Positions 8,993 through 18,049 of a stretch of DNA of 64,000 nucleotides are shown in pieces. Where the stretch lies: positions 1 to 64,000 of the forward strand of contig CADASP010000009.1 of NCBI GenBank assembly GCA_902790625.1, written 5' to 3'. The DNA comes from an uncultured Prevotellaceae bacterium (GTDB lineage Bacteria; Bacteroidota; Bacteroidia; Bacteroidales; Bacteroidaceae). Position numbers and translations under genes: made by a program. The notes under the pieces are model-generated. The model ran no database searches. It was given only the letters and a program-made list of their open reading frames with translations, and was not told where the DNA came from. Within the stretch, counting starts at the first letter, position 1, and every line of letters starts with the position of its first letter.

Positions 8993-10336
8993 ATGGCCTT
9001 CCTACGACGTTTAGCCCAACATCTGCACCTGTCGGACACGAAGCAGCTGATTGCACAGAACCTATTCTGGGCGGTCATCGGCAAAGTGGTGACGCTGGCC
9101 AGCGGCCTGTTTGTGGGAATTGTCATCGCGCGTTATTTAGGGCCTGAACAATATGGACTGATGAACTACGTCATCAGCTATGTGTTCTTGTTCCAGACGT
9201 TTGCCATCTTTGGCCTCGACGCCATCGAAGTGCGTGAGGAGGCCCGCGCCAAGGAACCTTACCAGAAGATTATTGGCACTGCTTTCGGCATCAAGGTGCT
9301 CAGTGGCATCGTGTTCATTGCACTGGTCATCGTTATTTCCATCCTTACTGAGTCCGACAGCTACACCTCGCTGCTGATTGCCATCTACGCATTTAGCATC
9401 GTCATCAATTCGCTCAGCGTGGTGCGCAACTATTTCATGGCCATCATGCAGAACGAGTATGTGGTGAAGTCGGAGATTGTGCGCACTGTGATTGGCATTG
9501 CCGTCAAGCTGACACTGGTGCTTGTGCATGCCCCATTGCTATGGATTGTTGTGGCCTATGTTTTCGATGGGGTGCTGCTGTCGAGTGGCTACCTATTGGC
9601 CTACAGGACCAAGGTGGGTAGCGTGCGCCAATGGCGGTTCGATGGCCATTACGCCCGTTTCCTGGTCAAGGAATCGTTTCCCCTGCTCATCACAAGTGCT
9701 GCCGTCATCATCTACCAGCGCATCGACCAGCTGATGATTGGACAGATAATCAGCAAGGAGTCGGTGGGCTATTTCTCGGTGGCCTCGCGCTTTGTCGAGA
9801 TTTTGCTGTTCATCCCCATGATGCTGTCCCAGACCATTACGCCCGTGCTGGTGAAAGCCTATGAGCGCGATTACAAGGAATATGCAGTAAAGAGCCAGCA
9901 GTTTATGAACATGTCGGTGTGGCTCTCGTTGTTGGCCGCTCTCGTAGTGTCGCTATGTGCCTATTGGTTGGTGCGCCTCACCTTTGGCATGTCCTATCTT
10001 CCTGCTGTAGCCGTACTACAGGTGATGGCTTTCAAGGCTGCCAGCGTGGCGCTCTCTTCTACAGCGGGAGCCATGTTGGTCACTGAGGGATTGCAGCGCT
10101 ATGCTTTCTTGCGCGATGGTCTGGGTTGTGTGGTGTGCATCGTGCTTAATTACTTGTTCCTGCCCCGCTATGGCATCATGGCGGCCGCCGTGGTCGCTAT
10201 CATCAGCAATGTGGCAGCCGGCTATCTGGCCGATGCCTTTATCCCCGCCTACCGCCATATCTTCGTGCGACAGACAAAAGCGCTTGCCATGGGATGGCGT
10301 GACTTGGCATCCTTTCAGCGAATCCTAAAATATTGA
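8993..10336 (+). CDS. Oligosaccharide flippase (Wzx/MATE-like superfamily)
   Basis: A 447-residue polytopic membrane protein with about 12-14 hydrophobic helices. The N-terminal pattern (QNLFWAVIGKVVTLASGLF, VIARYLGPEQYGLMNYVISY) is characteristic of polysaccharide flippases, which move lipid-linked repeat units across the inner membrane. The motif YQRIDQLMIGQIISKESVGY is also typical of the family. It lies between the chain-length gene and a putative polymerase, with 4 bases to the next gene. This is consistent with a Wzx/Wzy-dependent pathway. Confidence 0.9.
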   Translation: MAFLRRLAQHLHLSDTKQLIAQNLFWAVIGKVVTLASGLFVGIVIARYLGPEQYGLMNYVISYVFLFQTFAIFGLDAIEVREEARAKEPYQKIIGTAFGIKVLSGIVFIALVIVISILTESDSYTSLLIAIYAFSIVINSLSVVRNYFMAIMQNEYVVKSEIVRTVIGIAVKLTLVLVHAPLLWIVVAYVFDGVLLSSGYLLAYRTKVGSVRQWRFDGHYARFLVKESFPLLITSAAVIIYQRIDQLMIGQIISKESVGYFSVASRFVEILLFIPMMLSQTITPVLVKAYERDYKEYAVKSQQFMNMSVWLSLLAALVVSLCAYWLVRLTFGMSYLPAVAVLQVMAFKAASVALSSTAGAMLVTEGLQRYAFLRDGLGCVVCIVLNYLFLPRYGIMAAAVVAIISNVAAGYLADAFIPAYRHIFVRQTKALAMGWRDLASFQRILKY

Positions 10337-10340
10337 GCGT

Positions 10341-11612
10341 ATGGTACTGATACCTTTTATATATTTCACCGCGCTCACGGTTTATTGGTGGATAAAGCAT
10401 CAGGGGTTTGATGTTTGTGTGTATATTTCTTCACTTTATGCTTTTACTTCGTTTTGTTCTGTAGTTGTTGTCTTTGGAGGACTTGTAGAAGGAGAAAATG
10501 GCGTACTATTTGACCAATATGATTTGGAATTAGGGCTTATTCCCACGTTGCTATATTGCGTTCTACTCACGGCGGGGCTTTATCCATTCTCTCTCATTTA
10601 TAATAATGACATCAAAAAAGGTAAGGAGATTTCTTCTTTCATTATGGACAGCTTTTGCTGGCTTCTATTTTTTATTTTCCTCATTACATTCTATTTAATA
10701 GCCGACTCTACTGTGGAAATCCTTTCCGGCGATCTTTCAACAGTACGTAGTGATCACTATGAAGGCATAGAGTCGCCAGCCGAAGTCAAAGCTCAATCTT
10801 TGCATCCCATATTTGGTTATATTTTATATCTCCGACATGCTTCCATATTGGCGTTACCCCTTTTCTTTTATTACAATTGCTTTACTGAGAAGTCATGGTG
10901 GTTCAAAGGTATGCTCATATTGTCATCACTCAGTTTTCCATTATATGGTATGCAGATGGCCGATCGTACTGAGTTCACTTTCTATGGCATGATGTTCATA
11001 TTCTGCCTAATACTTTTCAAGAAATTCCTTACTCGACGGTTTAAGATACGTCTTGCAGCCATTGGTACCCCTTTGATTCTTGCAGTCCTCATCTATTTGG
11101 TGGCTGTAAGCCAGGCACGTTTTTCCGAAGATGATGACAATGATAAAGCCTATATTTCAGCACTGCACTATGCAGGTCAGAGTTACCTGAATTTCTGCTA
11201 TTTTTGGGAGCATGGCAAGTTCCAGTATATTGCCCCTGAAAGAGAATTCCCATTAACCAGTCATGTGGTGGCACATATTGACAGCAACCCAGAACGACGT
11301 GGTGAACGTTCCGGTCAACAGGGCTTCTATATTAGTGTTTTTGCCACCTATATTGGTGATATAATGCTTGACCTTTCACCAATAGGTGTCGTTACGTGGT
11401 CTCTCTTCTTCTTCTTCCTCTCGTTGTGTACCATAAGATATGCTCATAAAGAGGAATATGACGTGGGTGACGTGCTTGCTTACTTTACGCTTGCTGCCAT
11501 CCCAATCTTCGGCATCTTCTACTACCGCTATTACTCTGTGGCTCATATCTATATGTGCATCATGGTGGTAGTACTCTATTTTTTCTCAAAGAAGCAATTT
11601 GTCTATCAATAA
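10341..11612 (+). CDS. Probable O-antigen/capsule repeat-unit polymerase (Wzy-like)
   Basis: A 423-residue membrane protein with about 10-12 hydrophobic helices and a large soluble loop near residues 255-345 (ARFSEDDDNDKAYISALHYA to ERRGERSGQQGFYISVFATY). Wzy polymerases vary too much to identify by motif. The call rests on topology, length and position between a flippase and a glycosyltransferase. Base composition is visibly richer in A/T than in neighbouring genes, a common trait of horizontally exchanged polymerase genes. An alternative is another membrane protein of glycan assembly. Its end overlaps an open frame of the next gene, but the likely GT2 start (11627) lies after its stop. Confidence 0.6.
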   Translation: MVLIPFIYFTALTVYWWIKHQGFDVCVYISSLYAFTSFCSVVVVFGGLVEGENGVLFDQYDLELGLIPTLLYCVLLTAGLYPFSLIYNNDIKKGKEISSFIMDSFCWLLFFIFLITFYLIADSTVEILSGDLSTVRSDHYEGIESPAEVKAQSLHPIFGYILYLRHASILALPLFFYYNCFTEKSWWFKGMLILSSLSFPLYGMQMADRTEFTFYGMMFIFCLILFKKFLTRRFKIRLAAIGTPLILAVLIYLVAVSQARFSEDDDNDKAYISALHYAGQSYLNFCYFWEHGKFQYIAPEREFPLTSHVVAHIDSNPERRGERSGQQGFYISVFATYIGDIMLDLSPIGVVTWSLFFFFLSLCTIRYAHKEEYDVGDVLAYFTLAAIPIFGIFYYRYYSVAHIYMCIMVVVLYFFSKKQFVYQ

Positions 11613-11626
11613 ATCATTGCCCTACC

Positions 11627-12523
11627 ATGAAGATATTTGTCGTCATCGTCACTTACAATGCCATGCGCCGCTCGTGGATAGAGAAATGTCTGAAGAGCTT
11701 GGAGGCCAGCACTGTGCCCTTGCTGCCGATAGTGGTGGACAACGGCTCCACCGACGACACACCTGCATACATCACTGACCACCACCCTCAAGTCGTCTTT
11801 CTGCCACAACATAAAAACTTGGGGTTCGGGAAAGCCAATAATGTTGGCATCAAATACTCGCTGGAGCATGATGCCGACTATGTGATGCTGTTGAACCAAG
11901 ATGCCACCTTAGCCCCTGATGCTATTGAGGAAATGCTGCCACATGGCAGCGACGATTGCCTGTTGACACCCTTGCATCTGAATGGTGAGGGCATACGCCT
12001 TGACACCTCTTTCCGCCAATGCCTTTTGGCCAGTGGCGACACATTGCTTGACGACCTGCTGCTGAAACGACAGTTAAATCCCGTCTATTCTGGTCCGGAA
12101 TTCAGTTCAGGATGTGTCGTTCCCGCCGCATGTTGGTTCATGTCTGTTGCCATCATCAAAAAGATTGGCGGCTTCGACCCCCTTTTTTTCCATTACGGTG
12201 AAGATGTCAACTATGCACAGAGGCTTCATTACCATCATATTCATACAATGATTTGTCCTACAGCCACGATGCATCACGACAGAGAACTACATGGCGATAT
12301 GCAGGTGTTCAACCGTCACCGTATGCGACTGCTGTTGCTGGTAGACGCTTGCAACATCAACATTTCGTTCTTCACCTGCATGATACGATGGGTGCGCACA
12401 TTGAAGAACATGCGTTTTCGTCTATTCTCATGGATAAGTGGGATGTGCTGGCTCGTGATGCGGAGCCGCAGGATTTATCTTGCCCGCAAAAAAGAGAAAA
12501 TGATTGGAACTACATGGCTATAA
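11627..12523 (+). CDS. Family 2 glycosyltransferase
   Basis: A 298-residue GT-A fold enzyme that probably adds a sugar to the lipid-linked repeat unit. The start is set at the ATG at 11627, giving MKIFVVIVTYNAMRRSWIEK, the classical first strand of GT2 enzymes; the open frame extends upstream into the polymerase gene without conservation. The nucleotide-binding segment reads PIVVDNGSTDDTPAYI, followed by LNQDATL as the DxD-like metal site. Later FDPLFFHYGEDVNYAQRLH matches the ED-region of rhamnosyltransferase-like GT2 proteins. Sugar specificity is not predictable. It is followed after 28 bases by the sugar dehydrogenase. Confidence 0.85.
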   Translation: MKIFVVIVTYNAMRRSWIEKCLKSLEASTVPLLPIVVDNGSTDDTPAYITDHHPQVVFLPQHKNLGFGKANNVGIKYSLEHDADYVMLLNQDATLAPDAIEEMLPHGSDDCLLTPLHLNGEGIRLDTSFRQCLLASGDTLLDDLLLKRQLNPVYSGPEFSSGCVVPAACWFMSVAIIKKIGGFDPLFFHYGEDVNYAQRLHYHHIHTMICPTATMHHDRELHGDMQVFNRHRMRLLLLVDACNINISFFTCMIRWVRTLKNMRFRLFSWISGMCWLVMRSRRIYLARKKEKMIGTTWL

Positions 12524-12551
12524 AGAACAATAAAATCAATATATATATATA

Positions 12552-13820
12552 ATGTTTGAAAAGAAGATTTGCGTAATAGGTTTGGGCTATGTAGGACTGC
12601 CCTTGGCTCGGTTGTTTTCAACAAAGTTCCCCACCATTGGCTTCGACATGAACCAGCAGCGCGTTGACGCTCTGATGGCTGGCCATGATGCAACGCTTGA
12701 AGTGTCGGACAAACTGTTGCAGGAGGCACTGGCAATCCATGGCTTTACGTGTACCACCGATTTGGAGAAGATTCGCGATTGCAACTTCTATGTGGTGGCC
12801 GTGCCGACACCCGTTGACAAGAACAACCGCCCCGACTTGAAACCTCTGCTTGGAGCCAGCGAGACGGTGGGCAAAGTGATATCAAAAGGAGATATCGTAG
12901 TCTACGAAAGTACGGTCTATCCTGGCGTCACCGAGGAAGAGTGCCTACCAGTGGTGGAGCGTGTCAGTGGACTTAAATACAATATTGATTTCTTTGCCGG
13001 ATATTCGCCTGAGCGTATCAACCCTGGCGACAAGTTGCATACGGTAGAGAAAATAAAGAAAGTGACTTCGGGCAGCACACCAGAGATTGCCGACATCGTG
13101 GATAATGTCTACAATTCCGTACTCATTAACGGTACGCACAAGGCACCGAGCATCAAAGTGGCCGAGGCTTCAAAGATTATCGAGAACTCGCAGCGCGATG
13201 TCAATATCGCTTTTATGAACGAGTTGGCCAAGATTTTCAATGCCATGGGCATCGACACGCACGATGTGATTGAGGCCGCCTCGTCAAAATGGAACTTCAT
13301 CAAATTATCGCCGGGACTGGTGGGCGGTCATTGCATTAGCGTCGACCCCTATTATCTCATCCAGAAAGCTCAGGTCTACGGTGTCATGCCTCGGATTATG
13401 ATGAATGCCCGACGCCTTAACGATGGCATGGGTGACTATGTGGCCCAGCAAACCATCAAACTGATGAACAAGAAAGGGGTTATGGTGAAAGATGCCTCCA
13501 TCCTTATCCTTGGAATCACGTTTAAGGAGAATTGTCCCGATATCAGGAACACAAAAGTTGTGGATATATTCCACACTCTGAGGGAATATACTGACAATAT
13601 CACAGTCTATGACCCATGGGCGAATGTGGCACGTGTAAAAAGCGAATACGGCATCAGCATCACCAACACCCCACCAGTTGGAACGTTTAGCGCCATCATC
13701 CTTGCCGTTGCCCATCGTGAGTTCCTTGCCTTGGACATTCAATCACTAATGTCGGCACAGACTGTCATCTACGATGTGAAGGGAGTGCTGCCACGCGATA
13801 TCGTTGACGGTCGACTATAA
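12552..13820 (+). CDS. Nucleotide-sugar (UDP-HexNAc) 6-dehydrogenase, WbpA/TviB-like
   Basis: A 422-residue NAD-dependent dehydrogenase that oxidises C6 of a UDP-sugar to a uronic acid. The N-terminal Rossmann motif is GLGYVGLPLA (residues 10-19). The middle helix contains AEASKIIENSQRDVNIAFMN, and the catalytic cysteine is Cys261 in GGHCISVDPYYL. Residues ILGITFKENCPDIRNTK mark the C-terminal UDP-binding domain. The PYYL and KENCPDIRN variants are those of the N-acetylhexosamine dehydrogenases (TviB, WbpA/O) rather than UDP-glucose dehydrogenase. The finished glycan may therefore contain a HexNAc uronic acid. It is the last plus-strand gene of the locus and converges with the GT4 gene. Confidence 0.88.
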   Translation: MFEKKICVIGLGYVGLPLARLFSTKFPTIGFDMNQQRVDALMAGHDATLEVSDKLLQEALAIHGFTCTTDLEKIRDCNFYVVAVPTPVDKNNRPDLKPLLGASETVGKVISKGDIVVYESTVYPGVTEEECLPVVERVSGLKYNIDFFAGYSPERINPGDKLHTVEKIKKVTSGSTPEIADIVDNVYNSVLINGTHKAPSIKVAEASKIIENSQRDVNIAFMNELAKIFNAMGIDTHDVIEAASSKWNFIKLSPGLVGGHCISVDPYYLIQKAQVYGVMPRIMMNARRLNDGMGDYVAQQTIKLMNKKGVMVKDASILILGITFKENCPDIRNTKVVDIFHTLREYTDNITVYDPWANVARVKSEYGISITNTPPVGTFSAIILAVAHREFLALDIQSLMSAQTVIYDVKGVLPRDIVDGRL

Positions 13821-13839
13821 GAGAGAGACAGCAAGCTCC

Positions 13840-15006
13840 TCAGCTCATGTGGTTCTGGGTCAACTCCTGATAGAGGTGGAAGATGTGTTCCGTGTTTTTG
13901 TGTGAGGAGAAGAGGCGCAAGGCTCGTTTTCTTCCTTCCTCAGCAAAGCCCAGCATCTGGTCACGGTTTTCGATGAGCAAGCGCATTTTAGAGGCCAGAT
14001 CGTAAGTGTCATTAAACTTGCATATCCATCCGGTCTGGCCCTCTTCTACGATTTCGGCGTTTGCACCTGTGTCGCAGGCAATCACGGCAAGTCCTTGCAT
14101 CATATACTCTACGGTGACCCTGCCGAAAGCCTCGAAATTCGACAGCATCAGTCCCACGTCCATCTTTTTCAGCTGGGCGCAGACGTCGTTTCGCTCGCCT
14201 AAGAATGAGACGTACTCTCCCAGGCCATTCCCATCGATGAAGGCATGCAGTTCTTTGGCGTACACTGGCTCTTCGAAGCCAATGAATGTCAAGTGTAGCT
14301 CCTTGAGTCCCCATTCATTCACCAATATGTTGATGGCCTTTAGAGCTTCAAGCTGATTCTTCGGAACAGTAAGCAGACCTACCATGCAGAACTGTAGCTG
14401 AGCGTTGTCGTGCAGCGCCAATGCCTCTTGCGAAACGGGGAGCACACCGTTATAAATCATCCGAAGCTTGTTGGCGGGCAATGATTTCAGGTAAAATTCC
14501 TTGATGGTTTCGGAAATAGGCACAAACACATCGGCGTGTTTGTATACCCATTGTTCGTAGCGTTTTCCCAAAAGTGACTTGAAATGATAATGGAGCGAAG
14601 CAGCCTCTCTGAGATGCCATACATGCCGACATTTCATCATGCTACTAAGAAATGCGCCTAAGCTAATGACGCTGCTGTTGGAATGGACAATGACAAAAGC
14701 ACCTCTTCTCAATTTCAGGTAGATGAGTGGATACCACCACAAATTGGAGAGGCAGCGCAAGAAAGAAACCACCCTGGGATTTTCCTTGAACCAATAAAAA
14801 CGAAGCGATTTGCACTCAATGCCGGCATCATGGCAAGCTTTCAGCAAATTCCACTTCTCATAACTTGCAGGAATATGAGGCATCAGCACCATGGGCTCTA
14901 CGCCATAGTTGTCCCTTAGCTCCAGTATCAACCGCAAAAGAGAGTGGTTGGCCCCTTGCATGGCCACGGTATGTGTTACGAACAGAATGCGTAGCTTATT
15001 CATCAT
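13840..15006 (-). CDS. Family 4 glycosyltransferase
   Basis: A 388-residue GT-B enzyme. The start is placed at 15006 (MMNKLRILFVTHTVAMQGAN); a longer frame to 15039 would run into the promoter at 15025-15057. The N-terminal domain shows the usual LFVTHT...GANHSLL loop. The C-terminal donor-binding domain has NFEAFGRVTVEYMMQGLAVI and a GANAEIV segment, matching the E-x7-E and glycine-rich regions of GT4 retaining enzymes. It faces the plus-strand polysaccharide genes tail to tail (19-base gap), so it probably belongs to the same pathway but has its own promoter. Confidence 0.87.
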   Translation of the reverse strand: MMNKLRILFVTHTVAMQGANHSLLRLILELRDNYGVEPMVLMPHIPASYEKWNLLKACHDAGIECKSLRFYWFKENPRVVSFLRCLSNLWWYPLIYLKLRRGAFVIVHSNSSVISLGAFLSSMMKCRHVWHLREAASLHYHFKSLLGKRYEQWVYKHADVFVPISETIKEFYLKSLPANKLRMIYNGVLPVSQEALALHDNAQLQFCMVGLLTVPKNQLEALKAINILVNEWGLKELHLTFIGFEEPVYAKELHAFIDGNGLGEYVSFLGERNDVCAQLKKMDVGLMLSNFEAFGRVTVEYMMQGLAVIACDTGANAEIVEEGQTGWICKFNDTYDLASKMRLLIENRDQMLGFAEEGRKRALRLFSSHKNTEHIFHLYQELTQNHMS

Positions 15007-15024
15007 CAATATGCTATGTTTTGG

Positions 15025-15057
15025 CAAAAATACGAACAATTATTGTAATGAGCAAAC
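15025..15057 (-). promoter_or_regulatory. Promoter of the GT4 gene
   Basis: On the minus strand GTTTG (15057-15053), a 20-base spacer, then TATTTTTG (15032-15025), a very good -33/-7 pair. The predicted leader to the ATG at 15006 is about 12 bases. The promoter before the lipoprotein gene (17997-18029) has nearly the same sequence. Confidence 0.7.
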
Positions 15058-15215
15058 TTTTATCTGTTTTTTTTGCTTTCGTCCACATTTTGTGGCCTTA
15101 TTTCGACTTCTGCATTAATGGCATCCATCTTTTGTTGATATTCGCTGCGGTCGGATACATCGTCGGACCGAGTGGAGGCTGTTTGAAATAATCCCAAGCC
15201 CTGGGACAAAAATTT

Positions 15216-15245
15216 GGCGTTGACTTTTTTCAAAAAGTCAACGCC
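15216..15245. terminator. Perfect 14-bp inverted repeat, likely terminator of the MFS transporter gene
   Basis: GGCGTTGACTTTTT (15216-15229) is mirrored exactly at 15232-15245 with a 2-base loop. It lies about 70 bases past the transporter stop (15315, minus strand) and before the GT4 promoter. On the minus strand the hairpin is followed by an A/T-rich run, which fits a terminator that could act in both directions. Confidence 0.55.
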
Positions 15246-15314
15246 ATTTTGGAAAAAGTCGCGCTCCAAATTATTCAGAACGATGCGGCACGTCCAAAAG
15301 ATGGCAGCAAGGGC

Positions 15315-16595
15315 CTATTTTGCCCGCTTGTTAGCCATGTATGCGTAGGCCAACACCACGGCGAAGCCCACCAAGGGGATGATGAACGGCAGGAAGGGAT
15401 TGGTGTTGTCGGCCAGCCAGCCCATCAGCAGGAAGCCGCAGCCGCCGATGGGGGTCATCATCAGCAGAGAGGCGGCACTCTTCTTCAAGCTCCCAAGCCC
15501 TTGCACCGACAATGAGAAGATGGTGGGAAACATGATGGCCTCGAAGAGATAGTTCAGTATCAGTGCCACCAACGACACCTGGCCCAGGTTGAGCATCGTC
15601 AGCACCATGCAGACGACAGTGCCCACGGCACAATAGAGCAGCATATGCTCTGCTGCTACGCGGCGCATAACCCAACTGCCCACGAAGCGGCCCACCATGA
15701 AGATGACCAGTGCCAGCGACACTACACGCGAGGCATCGAGCTTCGACATCCACCCCGTGCCCGTGACGAAGTTCACGAAATAGCTGTTGATGGATATTTC
15801 AGACACTTCATAGCTCAACAGAGCGAGTAGGCCAAATACGAACCAACGGTTGCGCAGGACGGCAGAGATACCAGATGCCCCAGAAGTCGAAGCCGTCGAA
15901 GCCCTCGAAGCCCCCCCTTCTGCCCCCGAGGGGGCTACTATGGTTTTTGTAGACATGGGGTCTATAGTGCCCCCCTCGGGGGGCGAAGGGGGGGCTTGGA
16001 CTATCTCTGGCAGATTTACCTTAGTGAAGATGAGGGCAATGAACAGCACCACTATGCCCATGATGGCGTAGGGCACTGCCACATCCGATGTCCCACCATC
16101 CTCGCGGAAGAGGAAGCCGCCCACCAGCAGCGTAGCCATGAAGCAACCCATGCCATTGAACGTCTGCGAGAGGTTCAGTCGGCTCGATGCCGTCTCTTTC
16201 GGACCCAGCTCGGTGACATAGGGGTTGGCAGCCGTCTCAAGGAAGGTGAGGCCGCACCCGATTACAAACAGTGCGGCAAGGAAAGCAGCGAAGGTGTTGC
16301 TGGGGATGAAGGCCAGCGCGCCCAGCCCAAACAGGGTGAGGCCAAACACCACGCCATAGCGGTAGCCATGACGGCGGATGAACAGGCCAGCGGGGATGGC
16401 CATCAGGAAATAGCCCAGATAGGTGGTGACCTGAATGAGCGACGACTGGGTGATGCTGATGTGCAGCTCGTCCTGAAAATGCTTGTTCAGTACGTCGAGG
16501 ATGGCGCGGGCGAATCCCCAAAGGAAGAACAGCGTGGTGATGAGCACAAAGGGCACCACATAGCGCTTGTCGGTCAGTTTCGCTTGTTTTGCCAT
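15315..16595 (-). CDS. Sugar:H+ symporter, FucP-type MFS transporter, with an in-frame repeat insertion
   Basis: A 426-residue permease with 12 predicted membrane helices. The N-terminal LFFLWGFARAILDVLNKHFQ and later FLETAANPYV segments are hallmarks of the FucP/glucose-galactose MFS group, proton-coupled importers of fucose, glucose or related sugars. In the central cytoplasmic loop between helices 6 and 7 there is a Gly/Pro/Ala-rich stretch including [13 protein letters not shown]. It is encoded by a 90-bp palindromic element (15908-15997) that keeps the frame. The position in a flexible loop may explain why transport could survive the insertion. The gene lies 9 bases after the lipoprotein gene and probably shares its promoter. 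Confidence 0.88.
   Translation of the reverse strand: MAKQAKLTDKRYVVPFVLITTLFFLWGFARAILDVLNKHFQDELHISITQSSLIQVTTYLGYFLMAIPAGLFIRRHGYRYGVVFGLTLFGLGALAFIPSNTFAAFLAALFVIGCGLTFLETAANPYVTELGPKETASSRLNLSQTFNGMGCFMATLLVGGFLFREDGGTSDVAVPYAIMGIVVLFIALIFTKVNLPEIVQAPPSPPEGGTIDPMSTKTIVAPSGAEGGASRASTASTSGASGISAVLRNRWFVFGLLALLSYEVSEISINSYFVNFVTGTGWMSKLDASRVVSLALVIFMVGRFVGSWVMRRVAAEHMLLYCAVGTVVCMVLTMLNLGQVSLVALILNYLFEAIMFPTIFSLSVQGLGSLKKSAASLLMMTPIGGCGFLLMGWLADNTNPFLPFIIPLVGFAVVLAYAYMANKRAK
15908..15997. repeat. 90-bp palindromic element inserted in frame in the MFS gene (copy A)
   Basis: The ends read AAGCCCCCCCTTC and, inverted, GAAGGGGGGGCTT. The two arms (15908-15941 and 15964-15997, 34 bases each) are inverted copies with about 4 mismatches. 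Each arm contains an internal CCCCCGAGGGGG-type palindrome and ends in ACTAT. The length is exactly 30 codons. Related copies are at 22731, 58991 and 61460. Confidence 0.85.
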
Positions 16596-16604
16596 GGCAC
16601 AATG

Positions 16605-17969
16605 TTAAGGCAGAGTGATGTCGATGACAGGGCGCAGCCGGGTGTTGCCTTCCCAGTCAGAAGTCTGCTTGATGAATTGGGTAGGCGGATCTGTGGAATA
16701 ATTGGGTCTCACCTCCACGGCCATCAGCTCAGTGCCCACCATGCAGAAATAGGTTTGGGCGCTCTCAATCTCCACACAGTTTTTGTCAACAAGGAAAGCA
16801 CGAGCCTCGTCTTCCGTGGGTATGCGCCATGTGCCGCTCACGTTGTCGCCTGCCGTCCACGCTGCAAGTTCACCCTGCAATATGGCCAGCGCCTCGTCGT
16901 TCGATGTGCCTATCTGCACTAGATTCCTCTTCTCCGTAGGCGAGACGAGTGTGACATTCTTCCCGCTGACATTCACCACGTAGCAGCCTTTGTAGAAAGA
17001 GCCCACGGTGGGGGCATCCTCGTCAGGATTGTCATTGTTCTGTCCGTTGTCATCGCCGTTGTCATCGTTGTTGTCCTGACTGCCACTGTTGGTCTCGTCG
17101 AAGTCGAAGGTGATGATGCGGTCTTCGCCCCAGGTCATGCCCTGCAATACGCCAGTGAGCTGCACACCCACCCCACTGCCGCGATAGGTGCCCTCAATCT
17201 TTACTTTGTGGTTGGCTTCCATAGGTTCCGATGCTGAATAGCTGTAGCTCTTCGAGCCTCCGTCGTAGAGGAAACGCACGGTGATGAAAGGCTTACCCTT
17301 CGACGGTAGCAGATAGAGTTCAGGCTCGGCCTGCCAGGTACCATCATCGCCTTCTGCAAGTTCTATTGTGGCGCTCTCGGTGGCATTGGAGGTCAGCGTG
17401 CCGTCGAGGCATACCTTCTGATAGAGCGGCTCTATCACCAGTTCCACGCCCGTCACATTGGCTGGCACCTGATGTATCGTCACCTGCTCGATGTACTGAA
17501 CTTGACGTTCCAGGGGTATCGTCAGTGTGCGATTCTCCCCAGCAACAAGTGTTGTGGTTTCGGTGTGCGCCAGCAGTAGGTCGTCCATCTCTTTTCCACT
17601 CAGCAGTTGCAGCTCGCTTTGGGGTGAGGCGGCATCCTGTGTAGGCAGCGACATGCGCTCCACATCAAACCCGCCCACGGCGTAGAAGCTGTAGGTGCCG
17701 GCGGGCAACTGCGTCACAGCCCCCTGCGTGTCCTCGTCGGTAGAGAGGATGCTCACGCAGCGGTTGTCCTGGTTAAACACATAGATGCGTCCTGTATTCA
17801 CGCTCTCTGCTCCCTCATCGTCGGTAGTGGCGTCGCCACGTGTCACGATGGTCAGCTGGCAGGGGTCGCCCATGTCTTGTGCTTGCTCGTCAACGATGTC
17901 TTTGGAGCAACCTGCCAAGGCCAATAGCACGGCCATAGCACCTAAAACGAAACTACTGGAATGCTTCAT
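16605..17969 (-). CDS. Secreted lipoprotein, FimB/Mfa2-like fimbrial-anchor type (tentative)
   Basis: A 454-residue protein starting at the ATG at 17969. Its signal peptide (FVLGAMAVLLALAGCSKD) has a lipobox ending in Cys21, so it is predicted to be lipid-anchored. The domain after it (RIYVFNQDNRCVSILS, LPAGTYSFYAVGG, a long strand-rich middle) resembles FimB/Mfa2-type proteins of Bacteroidales, which anchor or cap fimbriae. A low-complexity linker of D, N, G and Q residues near residues 300-330 separates it from a C-terminal domain with no recognised family. A longer frame to 18011 would begin inside the promoter region. The function is inferred only. Confidence 0.6.
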   Translation of the reverse strand: MKHSSSFVLGAMAVLLALAGCSKDIVDEQAQDMGDPCQLTIVTRGDATTDDEGAESVNTGRIYVFNQDNRCVSILSTDEDTQGAVTQLPAGTYSFYAVGGFDVERMSLPTQDAASPQSELQLLSGKEMDDLLLAHTETTTLVAGENRTLTIPLERQVQYIEQVTIHQVPANVTGVELVIEPLYQKVCLDGTLTSNATESATIELAEGDDGTWQAEPELYLLPSKGKPFITVRFLYDGGSKSYSYSASEPMEANHKVKIEGTYRGSGVGVQLTGVLQGMTWGEDRIITFDFDETNSGSQDNNDDNGDDNGQNNDNPDEDAPTVGSFYKGCYVVNVSGKNVTLVSPTEKRNLVQIGTSNDEALAILQGELAAWTAGDNVSGTWRIPTEDEARAFLVDKNCVEIESAQTYFCMVGTELMAVEVRPNYSTDPPTQFIKQTSDWEGNTRLRPVIDITLP

Positions 17970-17996
17970 GATATTTGTTTGTTTTGATTGAGACAA

Positions 17997-18029
17997 CAAA
18001 AATACAAACAATTATCGGAATGGGCAAAC
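17997..18029 (-). promoter_or_regulatory. Promoter of the lipoprotein-MFS transporter operon
   Basis: On the minus strand GTTTG (18029-18025), a 20-base spacer, then TATTTTTG (18004-17997). The spacer and boxes closely match the GT4 promoter at 15025-15057, including an ATAATTGTT-like tract. Confidence 0.7.
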
Positions 18030-18049
18030 TTTTTGCCATGTTTTTGCCT

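Noticed and set aside
15040..15314. Possible small gene between the GT4 promoter and the MFS stop
   Set aside because: Short frames only, without conserved features; the stretch is explained by a promoter and a perfect hairpin.
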